DNA from: Bdellovibrio sp. SKB1291214
GTDB lineage: Bacteria > Bdellovibrionota > Bdellovibrionia > Bdellovibrionales > Bdellovibrionaceae
Direction of reading: 5' to 3'
Assembly (NCBI RefSeq): GCF_002209355.2
Contig: NZ_CP106855.1
Span: 1,612,001-1,676,000 of the forward strand
DNA length: 64,000 bases
The position numbers were made by a program, and so were the translations under genes. The notes under the pieces were generated by a model. It searched no databases, was not told where the DNA came from, and was given only the letters and a program-made list of their open reading frames with translations. This document shows, in pieces, positions 1-7,550 of this stretch (the stretch's first letter is position 1; each line of letters starts with the position of its first letter).

Positions 1-1041
1 AGTTTGTGGAGCTTCTTCTTTAGTCGTCGTGTTCAATTGCTTAATAGCTTTTGAAACGAAATTCCATTCAGCGTGAACTTTTGTGTAGATTGCGTAGTTA
101 GAGCAATCGTCGATACCATCTTTACCAGTACCGCGGCTTGTAACACCCCAAAGGTATTCAGTACCGTTTACGTTGATGAACGCTGGACCACCAGAATCAC
201 CGTGGCAAGCACCTTTACCTTGAGATTGATCCAAAGCAACTTCAGTTTCACCGTACGGTTGGATCACTGATACATCCGTTTTCTTCAAGATGTTTTCGTT
301 TTCTTGAGTCAAGATGTAGCAAGTTTTCTTATCGTATGTGCAACCGATTTGGCCACTAGCGATAGCAGCATCAAGATCAGGATATTTTGCTGGATCAACT
401 TGTTCTTTTTTAACGTTCGTCAAACCGTAACCAGCCAAAGTAACATTCGCACCGTTTTTAAGGATTGTTTCGTCAGTAAGAACATTTGCGATTTGGTAGT
501 CAGCAGGAATTTTGCTTGCAAGCTTAAGAACCGCTAGGTCGTAGTTATCTGCGCCTTGATCACGGTCAGTAAGCTCTACGCCGTCACCATTCGGGTTACC
601 AGATTTTTTAAGCTTTTCAATTGTTTCGCGAAGACGCTTGTCGCCTTCACCGTATTGAGGGTGAACAACAACGCCGGAAACAGCAACGATTTGAGATTTT
701 TGCATTTTGTTCAGGTCCGTTGCGAAGACAACGTACATTGCAGCTTTTTTGTATTCAGCACCTGGTACACAGTGAGCTGCCGTCAAGATTGTGTTTTCAC
801 TGACGATAGAGCCCGTGCAAAGGAACTGACCTTGCTGCCCATCTTGCGTAAGAACGTTAACTACGATTGATACAGTCGACTTTCTGATGATGTCGTTTTG
901 ATCAACAGCCACACCACCAATAATGCCAGAGGAATTACCAGAAGCAGTTACAGAAGCGGATTGCTTATTAGGAGTACAAGCTGCGATCGTCGCCAGCGCA
1001 CCCAATGACAAAGCTAACTTAAGAGACTTGATTGTTTTCAT
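1..1041 (-). CDS. Trypsin-like serine protease lipoprotein (S1A), C-terminus cut by window edge
   Basis: Reading down from ATG at 1041 (preceded by a GGAGGGG ribosome site) gives 347 codons with no stop before the window edge. The N-terminus is a lipoprotein signal (SLGALATIAAC, lipid Cys22). An IIGG motif near residue 40 resembles the activation cleavage site of trypsin zymogens. The catalytic triad is visible: His90 in LTAAHC, Asp168 in NYDLAVLKL, and Ser in ACHGDSGGPA. The fold is therefore chymotrypsin-like S1, and the signal predicts attachment to a membrane on the periplasmic side or export. Secreted S1 proteases are abundant in predatory bacteria, so a role in prey protein digestion is plausible but inferred. 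Further residues follow GGP, ending in a charged Thr/Glu-rich stretch at the edge. Confidence 0.9.
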   Translation of the reverse strand, partial: MKTIKSLKLALSLGALATIAACTPNKQSASVTASGNSSGIIGGVAVDQNDIIRKSTVSIVVNVLTQDGQQGQFLCTGSIVSENTILTAAHCVPGAEYKKAAMYVVFATDLNKMQKSQIVAVSGVVVHPQYGEGDKRLRETIEKLKKSGNPNGDGVELTDRDQGADNYDLAVLKLASKIPADYQIANVLTDETILKNGANVTLAGYGLTNVKKEQVDPAKYPDLDAAIASGQIGCTYDKKTCYILTQENENILKKTDVSVIQPYGETEVALDQSQGKGACHGDSGGPAFINVNGTEYLWGVTSRGTGKDGIDDCSNYAIYTKVHAEWNFVSKAIKQLNTTTKEEAPQT

Positions 1042-1151
1042 GGAAAACCCCTCCAATGGCGCTCTTTAAACACCCAATTTGGAACCAGGGCAATATAAAA
1101 AATTCGATGATATCTATAAGATTACGTTATGGTAAAAGTGACAGAGTCTGA

Positions 1152-1185
1152 AATAAAAAAGAGGCCCCGATTCCGAGGCCTCTTT
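1152..1185 (-). terminator. Intrinsic terminator of the rpsF-DUF2232-rplI operon
   Basis: A 9-bp perfect stem (AAAGAGGCC at 1158-1166 with GGCCTCTTT at 1177-1185) is followed on the minus strand by a run of Ts (the A-run at 1155-1160). It lies 27 bases past the rplI stop. It also lies just upstream of the start of the protease gene on the same strand, so it separates the two transcription units. Confidence 0.85.
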
Positions 1186-1211
1186 CATAATTGTGCGTAC
1201 TATAGGGTAAA

Positions 1212-1658
1212 TTATGCGCGCTCAACTGCGATTTGGATCTTAGCTTCCAAACCTTCAGTGTAACGTACAACCGCTTTGTGTTGACCCAATACTTTGATTG
1301 GCTCTTCCAAGTGGATGTCGCGGCGGTCGATAGAGTGACCCATTTTTTGAAGCTCTTTAGAGATGTCTGTAGTTGTTACAGTACCGAAAAGCTTATCAGA
1401 GTCAGCACCAGCTTGAAGCTTGAACGTAACAGTTGTGCCGTTGATTTTGTTCAAGATTTCTTGGCGTTCTGCCAATGCTTTTTTCTTTTTAGTTTCAGCA
1501 ACGCGTTTCAAGTGTTCATATTCTTTTACGCGTTTTTCTGTAGCTTCAGCAGCCAATTTGCGTGGGAACAAGAAGTTTCTTGCGAAACCTTCAGAAACGT
1601 TCACCAATTCACCAACACGGCCTACATCTTTAACGTCTTTTTGAAGAATAACTTTCAT
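1212..1658 (-). CDS. rplI: 50S ribosomal protein bL9
   Basis: 148 residues, the normal length of bL9. The N-terminal RNA-binding domain begins MKVILQKDVKDVGRVGELV and contains the family signature (GFARNFLFPRKLA). It is followed by the long charged connecting helix (Lys/Glu-rich, residues about 45-75) and the C-terminal domain. The protein binds 23S rRNA at the base of the L1 stalk. It is the last gene of a minus-strand operon rpsF - DUF2232 protein - rplI, with an intrinsic terminator directly downstream. The start ATG has a GGAG-type ribosome site (ctccat on the plus strand at about 1664). Confidence 0.97.
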   Translation of the reverse strand: MKVILQKDVKDVGRVGELVNVSEGFARNFLFPRKLAAEATEKRVKEYEHLKRVAETKKKKALAERQEILNKINGTTVTFKLQAGADSDKLFGTVTTTDISKELQKMGHSIDRRDIHLEEPIKVLGQHKAVVRYTEGLEAKIQIAVERA

Positions 1659-1673
1659 GTGATCTCCATAACT

Positions 1674-1692
1674 ACTTCGACAACGTCGAAGT
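1674..1692. repeat. Dispersed hairpin repeat, copy 1 (ACTTCGAC-AAC-GTCGAAGT)
   Basis: An 8-bp perfect inverted repeat with a 3-base loop sits between the DUF2232 gene and rplI. The flanks (AACT before, GTA after on the plus strand) match a second copy at 18992-19010. The arms there differ by a paired T/C and A/G exchange that keeps the stem. Neither strand shows a T-run right after it, so it is not a standard intrinsic terminator. Confidence 0.55.
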
Positions 1693-1703
1693 GTATTTTA
1701 GTA

Positions 1704-2591
1704 TTAGCTAGCTTTAGGAGCCGTCATCTTACGAATACGACTTCTGAAATCCAGCCAGTAATCGATCAAACCAACGATACTTAAAATAAGCACCAACTGG
1801 CCGACCAAGATTATGTACACCAAAACTCGAGTGACCGTACCGGCACGAATCGAATTTAGGAATACCTCCAACACTGCTAACCCCTGAAAGAAATAGAGAA
1901 CGAGTGCTACGTTCACAATATTTACTGCGAGGATCGCAATGGCCTTACCGCCAAAACTCACCATTGTTAGAAGGAAGGCTGTCATCGCTACCCAAATGAA
2001 AACATCAGGCACACGATATTCTAACAACTTGAGCTGAGAGGCAATTTTCTCGCGGGGCAAATTGAGCCACGAAAAAACCCTTCTCTCAAATATTAATCCC
2101 ACACCAAGTGCTAAAATCAGAGTGATAGCAATGGCTGATGGAATTTGCTGCATCAAAACTGAAGCGTCCAATTTAACTGCGGGATTCATTTTTTGAACCT
2201 GCTCAGTAAACTGTTCGACCAGCTTTTGAACTTCAGCGTACGTGTTAATCCCGTTTACTTTGAATGCTCCATACAGAGAGATGCTTGCAGCACCTGTCCC
2301 AAGCAGCACGCTTAGAATACCGGATAGCCACCACCCAAGTCCTTTTTGCTCAAGTTCATTGTAAGCCCCTAAAGTCATCCAAACGGAGCCAATAAACATC
2401 GCTAAAGGTTGAGCGTTGAGGAGCCACGCAGCCCCTGTTACTAACAGTCCAAGAATCCAAAAGGCCCATGGACCGTAAGCCTGACGGAGCACACGAAGAA
2501 GGGGAGCGCCAAATACCACTGTCATCATCGACAACAAAATCGAGAGAGATGAAACTGTGATGAATTTCTGTGGAGACGCGGACTTCTTCAT
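1704..2591 (-). CDS. DUF2232-like polytopic membrane protein (YybS type)
   Basis: A 295-residue very hydrophobic protein with about eight predicted membrane segments. Length, segment pattern and position beside rplI/rpsF match the DUF2232/YybS family, which commonly sits in this ribosomal operon and has no settled function. A hydrophilic, periplasm-like loop (about residues 110-150, with EQFTEQVQKMNPAV) precedes the last segments. It starts 20 bases after the rpsF stop and ends 46 bases before rplI, so it is almost certainly co-transcribed with them. No catalytic motif is visible. The family assignment rests on topology and context rather than on a clear motif. Confidence 0.7.
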   Translation of the reverse strand: MKKSASPQKFITVSSLSILLSMMTVVFGAPLLRVLRQAYGPWAFWILGLLVTGAAWLLNAQPLAMFIGSVWMTLGAYNELEQKGLGWWLSGILSVLLGTGAASISLYGAFKVNGINTYAEVQKLVEQFTEQVQKMNPAVKLDASVLMQQIPSAIAITLILALGVGLIFERRVFSWLNLPREKIASQLKLLEYRVPDVFIWVAMTAFLLTMVSFGGKAIAILAVNIVNVALVLYFFQGLAVLEVFLNSIRAGTVTRVLVYIILVGQLVLILSIVGLIDYWLDFRSRIRKMTAPKAS

Positions 2592-2610
2592 GGCTTACGC
2601 CCTTTATAAA

Positions 2611-3054
2611 TTACTCGCCACGCTCAGCGCGGTCTGCTTTAGCAGCAGCAAACGCAGCTTTGCGAGCTTGGATCTTAGCTTCGCGCTCTTTTTCACGAGC
2701 AGCAGATTCAGAAAGACCTTTTTTGAAGCCTTCCATGAACTTAGCCAAAGAAACACGCTCATCAAGACGAGTGTGCATGAAGCGAAGTACTTTGTCGTTG
2801 ATACGCATAGTACGTTCCAACTCAGCGATAGCTTGTGTGTCAGCTTCGAATGTAGAGTGGAAGTATGTCGCTTTTTTCAACTTGCCGATTGGAGTCGCCA
2901 AGTTACGTTTGCCCCAAGTTTCCAAAGAGTTGATAGAACCTTTGAAAGACTCGATAGTTGCTTTGTTCTTCTTGAAAAGATCTTTTTGATCTTCAAGAGT
3001 TGCATCTGGGTGCATAAGAACAACAACCTCGTAAGGTGCAGTGTTTTTTTCCAT
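2611..3054 (-). CDS. rpsF: 30S ribosomal protein bS6
   Basis: 147 residues with the bS6 ferredoxin-like core: YEVVVLMHPDA at the N-terminus, WGKRNLATPIGKLKKATYF in the middle, and a conserved R-x-D-K-V-L-R-F segment. The C-terminal extension of about 30 residues is rich in Ala, Lys and Glu, longer than in E. coli. bS6 assembles with bS18 onto the 16S platform. It is the first gene of the operon. Its usual partner rpsR is not present between it and rplI. The ribosome site (AAAGGA) lies inside a hairpin resembling the S6:S18 autoregulatory leader (see 3060-3105). Confidence 0.97.
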   Translation of the reverse strand: MEKNTAPYEVVVLMHPDATLEDQKDLFKKNKATIESFKGSINSLETWGKRNLATPIGKLKKATYFHSTFEADTQAIAELERTMRINDKVLRFMHTRLDERVSLAKFMEGFKKGLSESAAREKEREAKIQARKAAFAAAKADRAERGE

Positions 3055-3059
3055 GTATA

Positions 3060-3105
3060 ATCCTTTCGGTTAAAGCCCCCACCATACAGGGGTGGGAACA
3101 AGGAT
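3060..3105 (-). promoter_or_regulatory. Candidate S6:S18-binding leader of rpsF
   Basis: On the rpsF transcript, AUCCUU (3105-3100) can pair with AAGGAU (3065-3060), which includes the ribosome-binding site. GUU (3099-3097) pairs with AAC (3071-3069) after a small bulge, giving a sequence AACCGAA on the 3' side that carries a CCG. An inner hairpin, CCCACC/GGUGGG, closes the structure. The known S6:S18 autoregulatory leaders have a bulged CCG beside rpsF and mimic the 16S rRNA site. The fit here is by eye, and the exact pairing of the bulge (CCG or CGA) is ambiguous. Confidence 0.55.
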
Positions 3106-3199
3106 GACTTTTAAAATGTTTAACGGGTTTAGCACGCCTTAAGTTTGAGCACAAGGAATAGTCCTTTGATTCGTCTGAATCCAGTCCTATCATACCTAA

Positions 3200-3889
3200 A
3201 TGGTCACTTTTATTGAGGTTCTGAACGGTGTAAATGAGGGATCCCGACATCAACTGACGGACGGGATGACTATGGGCAGAGCCAATGCCGACATCATAGT
3301 TAAAGACCCGAAGGTTTCCAGCAAGCATGCCCAGGTCGCATTAGATGGCAAGGGGCAGCTGGTTTTATTGGATTTGGATTCTTCGAATGGGTTGTACATA
3401 TCAGGTCGCCGTGTAAAGAAAGTCGCCTTAATTCCAGGGGTTATCTTTGAGATCGGTCGTACCCAGTTTCAGGTTTTATCCGTTGAAGAGGAAAAGGCGA
3501 GCAGTTTCGAACGTCTTCTGACCTGGCGCAACATTGTCAGCACCACAATCTCTCAGCTGCAAATACAAAACTCAGAACCGCCGGTTGAACTGCAAAGATT
3601 CTCTCCCGCGCTTCGATTGACCTTTATTCGTGGAATTCAGGCAGATGAGGAAATTATTTTAGGGTACGGCCCAAGAACCGCGGGTGCAGACTCGCTGGAT
3701 ATCGAATTGCTGGATGTGGACGCGCCCCGAGACGCGTTTCAATTAATTGCTGGCCCCGGCCAGGTGCAGTTAAAAGTTTTGGCTACAGGCCGGGTCAGTC
3801 TTAATAATAAAAAGGTGTCTGCCGAAATGCTTCAGGATGGTGATATGATTTCCATCGGAAGCACTCAAATCAAAGTCACATACTTGTAG
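3200..3889 (+). CDS. Protein with two FHA domains, second degenerate
   Basis: 229 residues, no signal peptide or membrane segment. Residues about 20-95 form a clear forkhead-associated domain: GMTMGRAN strand, SSKHA phosphopeptide-binding loop, and LLDLDSSNGLYISGRRV with the conserved SSNG. FHA domains bind phosphothreonine peptides, so it probably reads Ser/Thr kinase signals. Residues about 130-228 repeat the beta-sandwich pattern and end in a GDMISIGSTQIKV strand typical of FHA C-termini. The second copy lacks the S-x-x-H and N signatures, so it may only be structural. It is divergent from rpsF and 15 bases upstream of a hydrolase gene on the same strand. No strong ribosome site precedes the ATG, so the start is less certain. 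Confidence 0.85.
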   Translation: MVTFIEVLNGVNEGSRHQLTDGMTMGRANADIIVKDPKVSSKHAQVALDGKGQLVLLDLDSSNGLYISGRRVKKVALIPGVIFEIGRTQFQVLSVEEEKASSFERLLTWRNIVSTTISQLQIQNSEPPVELQRFSPALRLTFIRGIQADEEIILGYGPRTAGADSLDIELLDVDAPRDAFQLIAGPGQVQLKVLATGRVSLNNKKVSAEMLQDGDMISIGSTQIKVTYL

Positions 3890-3904
3890 GAATTAGAAGG
3901 TCTC

Positions 3905-4786
3905 ATGGAAACGACGCCAAAAAGCATCGGTACATTTGAAAGCTATGATGGCACTTCCATCTATTACGAAACTCACGGACAAGGTGAGCCGTTAGTTTTA
4001 ATTTACGGAATCGCATGTCCAATCAATCACTGGCACTATCAAATCGAATATTTTTCGCGCAATTATCAAGTGATTGCTTTTGATTTACGCGGTCACCACA
4101 AAAGCACTCCGATTGCGGACATGAGTCAGCTGACCTTAGAAGCTCTTTGCAAAGACATCGCAGGCTTGCTTGAGCACTTAAATATTAAAAGCGCTCACTT
4201 CGCGGGTCACAGTTTTGGCGCTCCCATTTTATTGAATCTATATTCAATGCATCCGGAAATTATTCGCTCGATGACTTTTATTAACGGATTTGCTCGCAAT
4301 CCTATTAAGGGGATGTTTGGCTTAGAAGTTATTGAACCTTTTTTCTATTTCGTGAAAGGGCAGTACGAAAATCAGCCTGACTTGTGGAATACTCTGTGGA
4401 AAGTGGCGATTGATAATCCTTTGGCGATGTACGCTGCCGCTTTAGCGGGGGGATTTAATTTACGGGTCACTCATTTCAAAGACATTGAAGTGTATTGCCG
4501 GGGCGTTGCCCGTATGAACCTTAAGGTATTTATTGCCTTTTTTGAAGAGCTAATGAAATTTGATGGCGAGCCGATCTTAGAAAAAATCGAAGTTCCGGTG
4601 CTTGTTATCTCTGGAGAAAAAGACGCCGTCACTCCGATTCGATTTCAGTATCATTTAAAAGAAAAAATTAAAAACTCGGAGTTCGTTTTGGTGCCATATG
4701 GCTCTCACTGTACTCAATTAGACTTCCCAGATTATACAAATCTTAAAATCGAAAAGTTTTTACAGCAGGGTGTGCGCGAAGACTAA
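3905..4786 (+). CDS. Alpha/beta-fold hydrolase
   Basis: 293 residues with all parts of the alpha/beta hydrolase fold. The HGQGEP oxyanion-side turn comes first, then a nucleophile elbow GHSFG with Ser103, an acid Asp240 in VISGEKDAVTP and a base His268 in YGSHCTQ. There is no signal peptide, so it is likely cytoplasmic. The substrate cannot be read from sequence; relatives include esterases, lipases and haloalkane dehalogenase-like enzymes. The start has an AGAAGG ribosome site. It probably shares a transcript with the FHA gene. Its stop codon overlaps the stop of the convergent gene by two bases (gene ends overlap 4783-4786) inside a perfect palindrome. Confidence 0.88.
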   Translation: METTPKSIGTFESYDGTSIYYETHGQGEPLVLIYGIACPINHWHYQIEYFSRNYQVIAFDLRGHHKSTPIADMSQLTLEALCKDIAGLLEHLNIKSAHFAGHSFGAPILLNLYSMHPEIIRSMTFINGFARNPIKGMFGLEVIEPFFYFVKGQYENQPDLWNTLWKVAIDNPLAMYAAALAGGFNLRVTHFKDIEVYCRGVARMNLKVFIAFFEELMKFDGEPILEKIEVPVLVISGEKDAVTPIRFQYHLKEKIKNSEFVLVPYGSHCTQLDFPDYTNLKIEKFLQQGVRED

Positions 4787-4797
4787 ATGTCTTCGCG
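4775..4797. terminator. Hairpin spanning two convergent stop codons
   Basis: A 9-bp perfect inverted repeat (CGCGAAGAC and GTCTTCGCG) with loop TAAAT covers the stop codons of both the hydrolase (plus) and the DUF4383-like gene (minus). It probably separates or stabilises both 3' ends. There is no T-run on either side, so it is not a canonical intrinsic terminator. Confidence 0.5.
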
Positions 4798-5343
4798 ACG
4801 GATCCTGCGAAACTTGATCAAGGCTCCACCAATTAATGCTGCTGCGATAACCAAATGGATAACGTGGTCCCTGGATCCTAATTCCAGTTTGTCGGGCGAA
4901 ATCATCCACAAAGAATCGTCTCGAACCAAGTGTCCCACGTTCGGCATTCCGGGTGTACCTACGATAAATCCTAATACGCCAAGAACTGCATAAAAGGATC
5001 CGAAAATGAGCGAACACTTCTTAGCTCGCTGTTCATTTTTAAATCCAAACCACGCCAAAAGAATGCCACTAATAAGATGAATCAGATTGTGAGAGTGTGA
5101 AAGGTGCATGCCCAACAAGTTATCGACAACGAAACCAATAAAACCGACAACAACAAGAGCGGTACCAACGAACACGCTAGTCTCTTGCGCGTATGTTTTA
5201 CGTTCCAAAACTCCTTGAAGCTGGCCTTTTTTTATGGTCTCGCTTTGAATATCGAATTCTTCTCTAAGTTTTCCTCGAAGAGTTGTCGGTGCATCCTTTT
5301 TATAGCGGGGATTCGATCTATTGCGCTCCAATTCGGGTTGCAT
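4783..5343 (-). CDS. Small four-helix membrane protein, DUF4383-like
   Basis: 186 residues from ATG 5343, which has a GGAGG ribosome site 6 bases upstream. An upstream in-frame ATG at 5421 lies in the terminator of the next gene and is rejected. The first 60 residues are charged and cytoplasmic (MQPELERNRSN...). Four hydrophobic segments follow, with SHSHNLIHLISG between the first two, a pattern resembling DUF4383 membrane proteins. The histidine-rich turn and the C-terminal HVIHLVI are notable. Function unknown. It converges on the hydrolase gene with overlapping stops. Confidence 0.65.
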   Translation of the reverse strand: MQPELERNRSNPRYKKDAPTTLRGKLREEFDIQSETIKKGQLQGVLERKTYAQETSVFVGTALVVVGFIGFVVDNLLGMHLSHSHNLIHLISGILLAWFGFKNEQRAKKCSLIFGSFYAVLGVLGFIVGTPGMPNVGHLVRDDSLWMISPDKLELGSRDHVIHLVIAAALIGGALIKFRRIRREDI

Positions 5344-5412
5344 AAAACCTCCAGATATTTGCATTATCCGAACTCTATAAGCGAAAGGGCAGTGCGGCAG
5401 CATTCGACTGAT

Positions 5413-5451
5413 TAAAAACAAAAAGCCACCTCGATAGACGAGATGGCTTTT
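5413..5451 (-). terminator. Intrinsic terminator upstream of the DUF4383-like gene, after the subtilase
   Basis: A 13-bp stem with one mismatch (AAAAGCCACCTCG at 5421-5433, CGAGATGGCTTTT at 5439-5451) and loop ATAGA. On the minus strand it ends in a T-rich tract (A-run at 5413-5424). It lies 26 bases after the subtilase stop. Confidence 0.85.
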
Positions 5452-5476
5452 GCCGTTTCAAAGATTTGTTTCCAGA

Positions 5477-6956
5477 CTAACGGAAAGCAATTTTTGTGAT
5501 GTCGAAACCGTAACGGTTTACTGAATCATCTGAAGTGAAAACGATTTTTGCAGAGTCACCTTCAATGATGCTTGAGAAAGTATCATCAGCCTTACCAGAG
5601 ATCGTTTGAACCAGTTTTCCAGTTGAATCGTAGATTTCAACTTTGTCGTAATCGCGTTCAGTGTCGAATTTCGCAAAATAGATTGCGATTTGTTTTGCAC
5701 CTGGAGCGCGCACTTCAAATGTTTGATTTGATTTGCTTGCATACGGATGAGCTGTAGATGCGCTAGCTGGAACTGTTTGCCAATTAACGGGATCATTCAC
5801 ATCTGGAGGAGCAATCGTGTTTGTCAAAGCTGCATAAGCATTAGCAACACCCATCGTGCGAACTTTACCGCGCAAGCCCGGGATTGGTACTGCAGTTGCC
5901 ATGATACGTTCTTTGATTTGTTGACCTGTTAATCCTGGCTCGTTAGCCGCCAATAGGCCTGCGATACCAGAAACATGAGGAGTCGCCATTGAGGTACCAG
6001 ACCAAGAATCGTAACCACCATTTTTAATGGAAGAGTAGATGTTTACGCCAGGAGCACCCACGTGAACTTTAGATTTACCGTAGTTCGAGAATGAAGCCAA
6101 GCGGCCACTATCATCGATCGCTGCGACAGAAAGTACGTTTGGAATATCGTACGTCGCTGGATAAGTTGGGTTTGCGTCGTTATCGTTGGATTCATTTCCC
6201 GCTGCTGCCACGAAAAGCACGCCTGCATCGTTAGCTCTTTGAATTGCTTGCTTCAAAGTTTCAGAGTAGCCACCGCCACCCCAAGAGTTAGAAAGGATTT
6301 TCGCACCCATTTTAACCGCATAGTCGATACCTTTAAGAGCACCCTCAAGAGAACCAGAACCGTCAGCAGACAAGAATTTTACACCCATCAAGCGAACATT
6401 CCAGTTAACACCCACGATACCTTTACCATCATCACCTTTAGCACCGATAGTACCAGAACAATGAGAACCGTGGCCATGGTCATCAATTGGATTCCCAGTT
6501 GGCTTTTCAGCTTTAACAAAGTTTGCGCCGTAAATATCGTCAACGATACCGTTATTGTCATCGTCTACGCCCGGTTGACCATTAAGCTCAGCCTCATTGG
6601 TCCACAAATTGTCTTTAAGGTCTGGATGATTATAGTCAATACCAGTATCTGGGAGTTTTGTTGATGCGATAGATATAGTTTGGCTCAACGATGTCTACTA
6701 ATGGATTTTGAGAGAGCGTTTTTACTACGCTGTCAGCTAGTTCGAACATGGGTCTTTTAATAACCACAATGTTCATGCTTGGAATTGTTTCTTTAACGTA
6801 GGCACCTAGTTGTTGACTCAAAACCTGTGTCGATTGAATCGCGTATTGATTTTTCAATTGAACGATATATTCACCAGGCACAGCTTCAGGTTTAGCAGCG
6901 AAAGCGCTAGCAGAAACGAACAAACCGAGCACGGCTCTTCCAATAAGCCCTCTCAT
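5477..6956 (-). pseudogene. Subtilisin-like serine protease (S8) broken by internal deletion and frameshift
   Basis: From ATG 6956 (GGAGGG ribosome site) the first frame encodes a signal peptide (cleavage after SAFA) and an inhibitor-I9-type propeptide ending VEPNYIYRINKTP, then hits a stop at about 6636. A second frame, shifted by +1, resumes at once with LPDTGIDYNHPDL, the catalytic-Asp motif. It continues through DHGHGSHCSGTIGA (His), NSWGGGG, VAAAGNES and SGTSMATPHVSG (Ser) to a beta-rich C-terminal domain of about 110 residues resembling CUB/P-type tails. In intact relatives some 35-45 residues, including the strand just before DTG, lie between propeptide and Asp motif; these are absent here. 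The gene is therefore both frameshifted and deleted near 6650. The second frame is intact for about 400 codons, which suggests a recent event, an assembly error, or expression as fragments. Confidence 0.8.
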
Positions 6957-7078
6957 AATCCCTCCTTCAAAGGTGATTTTGTCAGAGGAAAGTCTCGGCA
7001 AAAATTGCCTAGCAGTCCTCCAGTTCCAAAATGGTACCAATCTGAAAGTCAGGATTTTATTTGTTTTTGGAGTCGGGG

Positions 7079-7119
7079 AAAAACCTAGACCATAGACTAG
7101 CGTCTAGCCAGTCTTAGGT
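7079..7119 (-). terminator. Terminator overlapping the 3' end of the small gene at 7104
   Basis: An outer stem (ACCTAGAC 7083-7090 with GTCTTAGGT 7111-7119, one bulge) encloses a perfect inner hairpin (TAGAC-TAGC-GTCTA, 7093-7106). Five Ts follow on the minus strand. Confidence 0.6.
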
Positions 7120-7349
7120 CGTGTTGGGCGCGTTGACTTCTCGTCTGCGAATCCAAAGCTCATTTGCTCTGGAAACTTAAACTGAACAATTTTTTCCGGA
7201 TGTTGAGCCATTTCGCGATTCTCCGAAGGAGTCGTGACGTTTACCCCTTCAGACACTTTGATTAAATGCTTGATTAAAGCTTCTTTCACACTGTCTGGTG
7301 CATTTTTGTTGAAGCCTAGTTCTGCCATAAGTTGATCAATCTTCTTCAT
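7104..7349 (-). CDS. Small hypothetical protein
   Basis: 81 residues from ATG 7349 (AAGGA ribosome site, 8 bases away). An upstream ATG at 7409 would add 20 residues but has no such site. The N-terminus (MKKIDQLMAELGFNKNAPDSVKEALIKHLIKV) looks like two short amphipathic helices. The C-terminal half is polar and ends in a basic Arg/Thr/Pro stretch. There is no signal peptide, membrane segment or recognised motif. Its own terminator overlaps the 3' end, which supports it being an expressed single-gene unit. It could be a small regulator, but nothing in the sequence proves that. Confidence 0.55.
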   Translation of the reverse strand: MKKIDQLMAELGFNKNAPDSVKEALIKHLIKVSEGVNVTTPSENREMAQHPEKIVQFKFPEQMSFGFADEKSTRPTRPKTG

Positions 7350-7481
7350 AAGCCCAATCCTTGGTCTAGTTTTCGGAAGTTTGATGTTCGAGCTTGAGGG
7401 AAAAATCACAGATGGAGGTCTAGGATGCGTCTCTGTTGGGAATGACCGATGATGCGGAATTTAAAGGTTAAAAGAATATAT

Positions 7482-7513
7482 AAAAAAAGGGGTTCATATG
7501 ACTGAACCCCTTT
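7482..7513 (-). terminator. Intrinsic terminator of the sdhCAB operon
   Basis: An 11-bp perfect stem (AAAGGGGTTCA 7486-7496, TGAACCCCTTT 7503-7513) with a 6-base loop. Seven Ts follow on the minus strand. It is 38 bases past the sdhB stop. Confidence 0.92.
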
Positions 7514-7550
7514 GAATCACTTAATTTTTTATGAACTGCAGCTTGTTAGC

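Noticed and set aside
1233-1784. 183-codon plus-strand frame over rplI
   Set aside because: It is the shadow of a certain ribosomal gene; Phe/Ser-rich and without ribosome site.
6636-6690. Programmed ribosomal frameshift joining the two subtilase frames
   Set aside because: Even after shifting frames the segment before the catalytic Asp is absent, so deletion is a better explanation than recoding.
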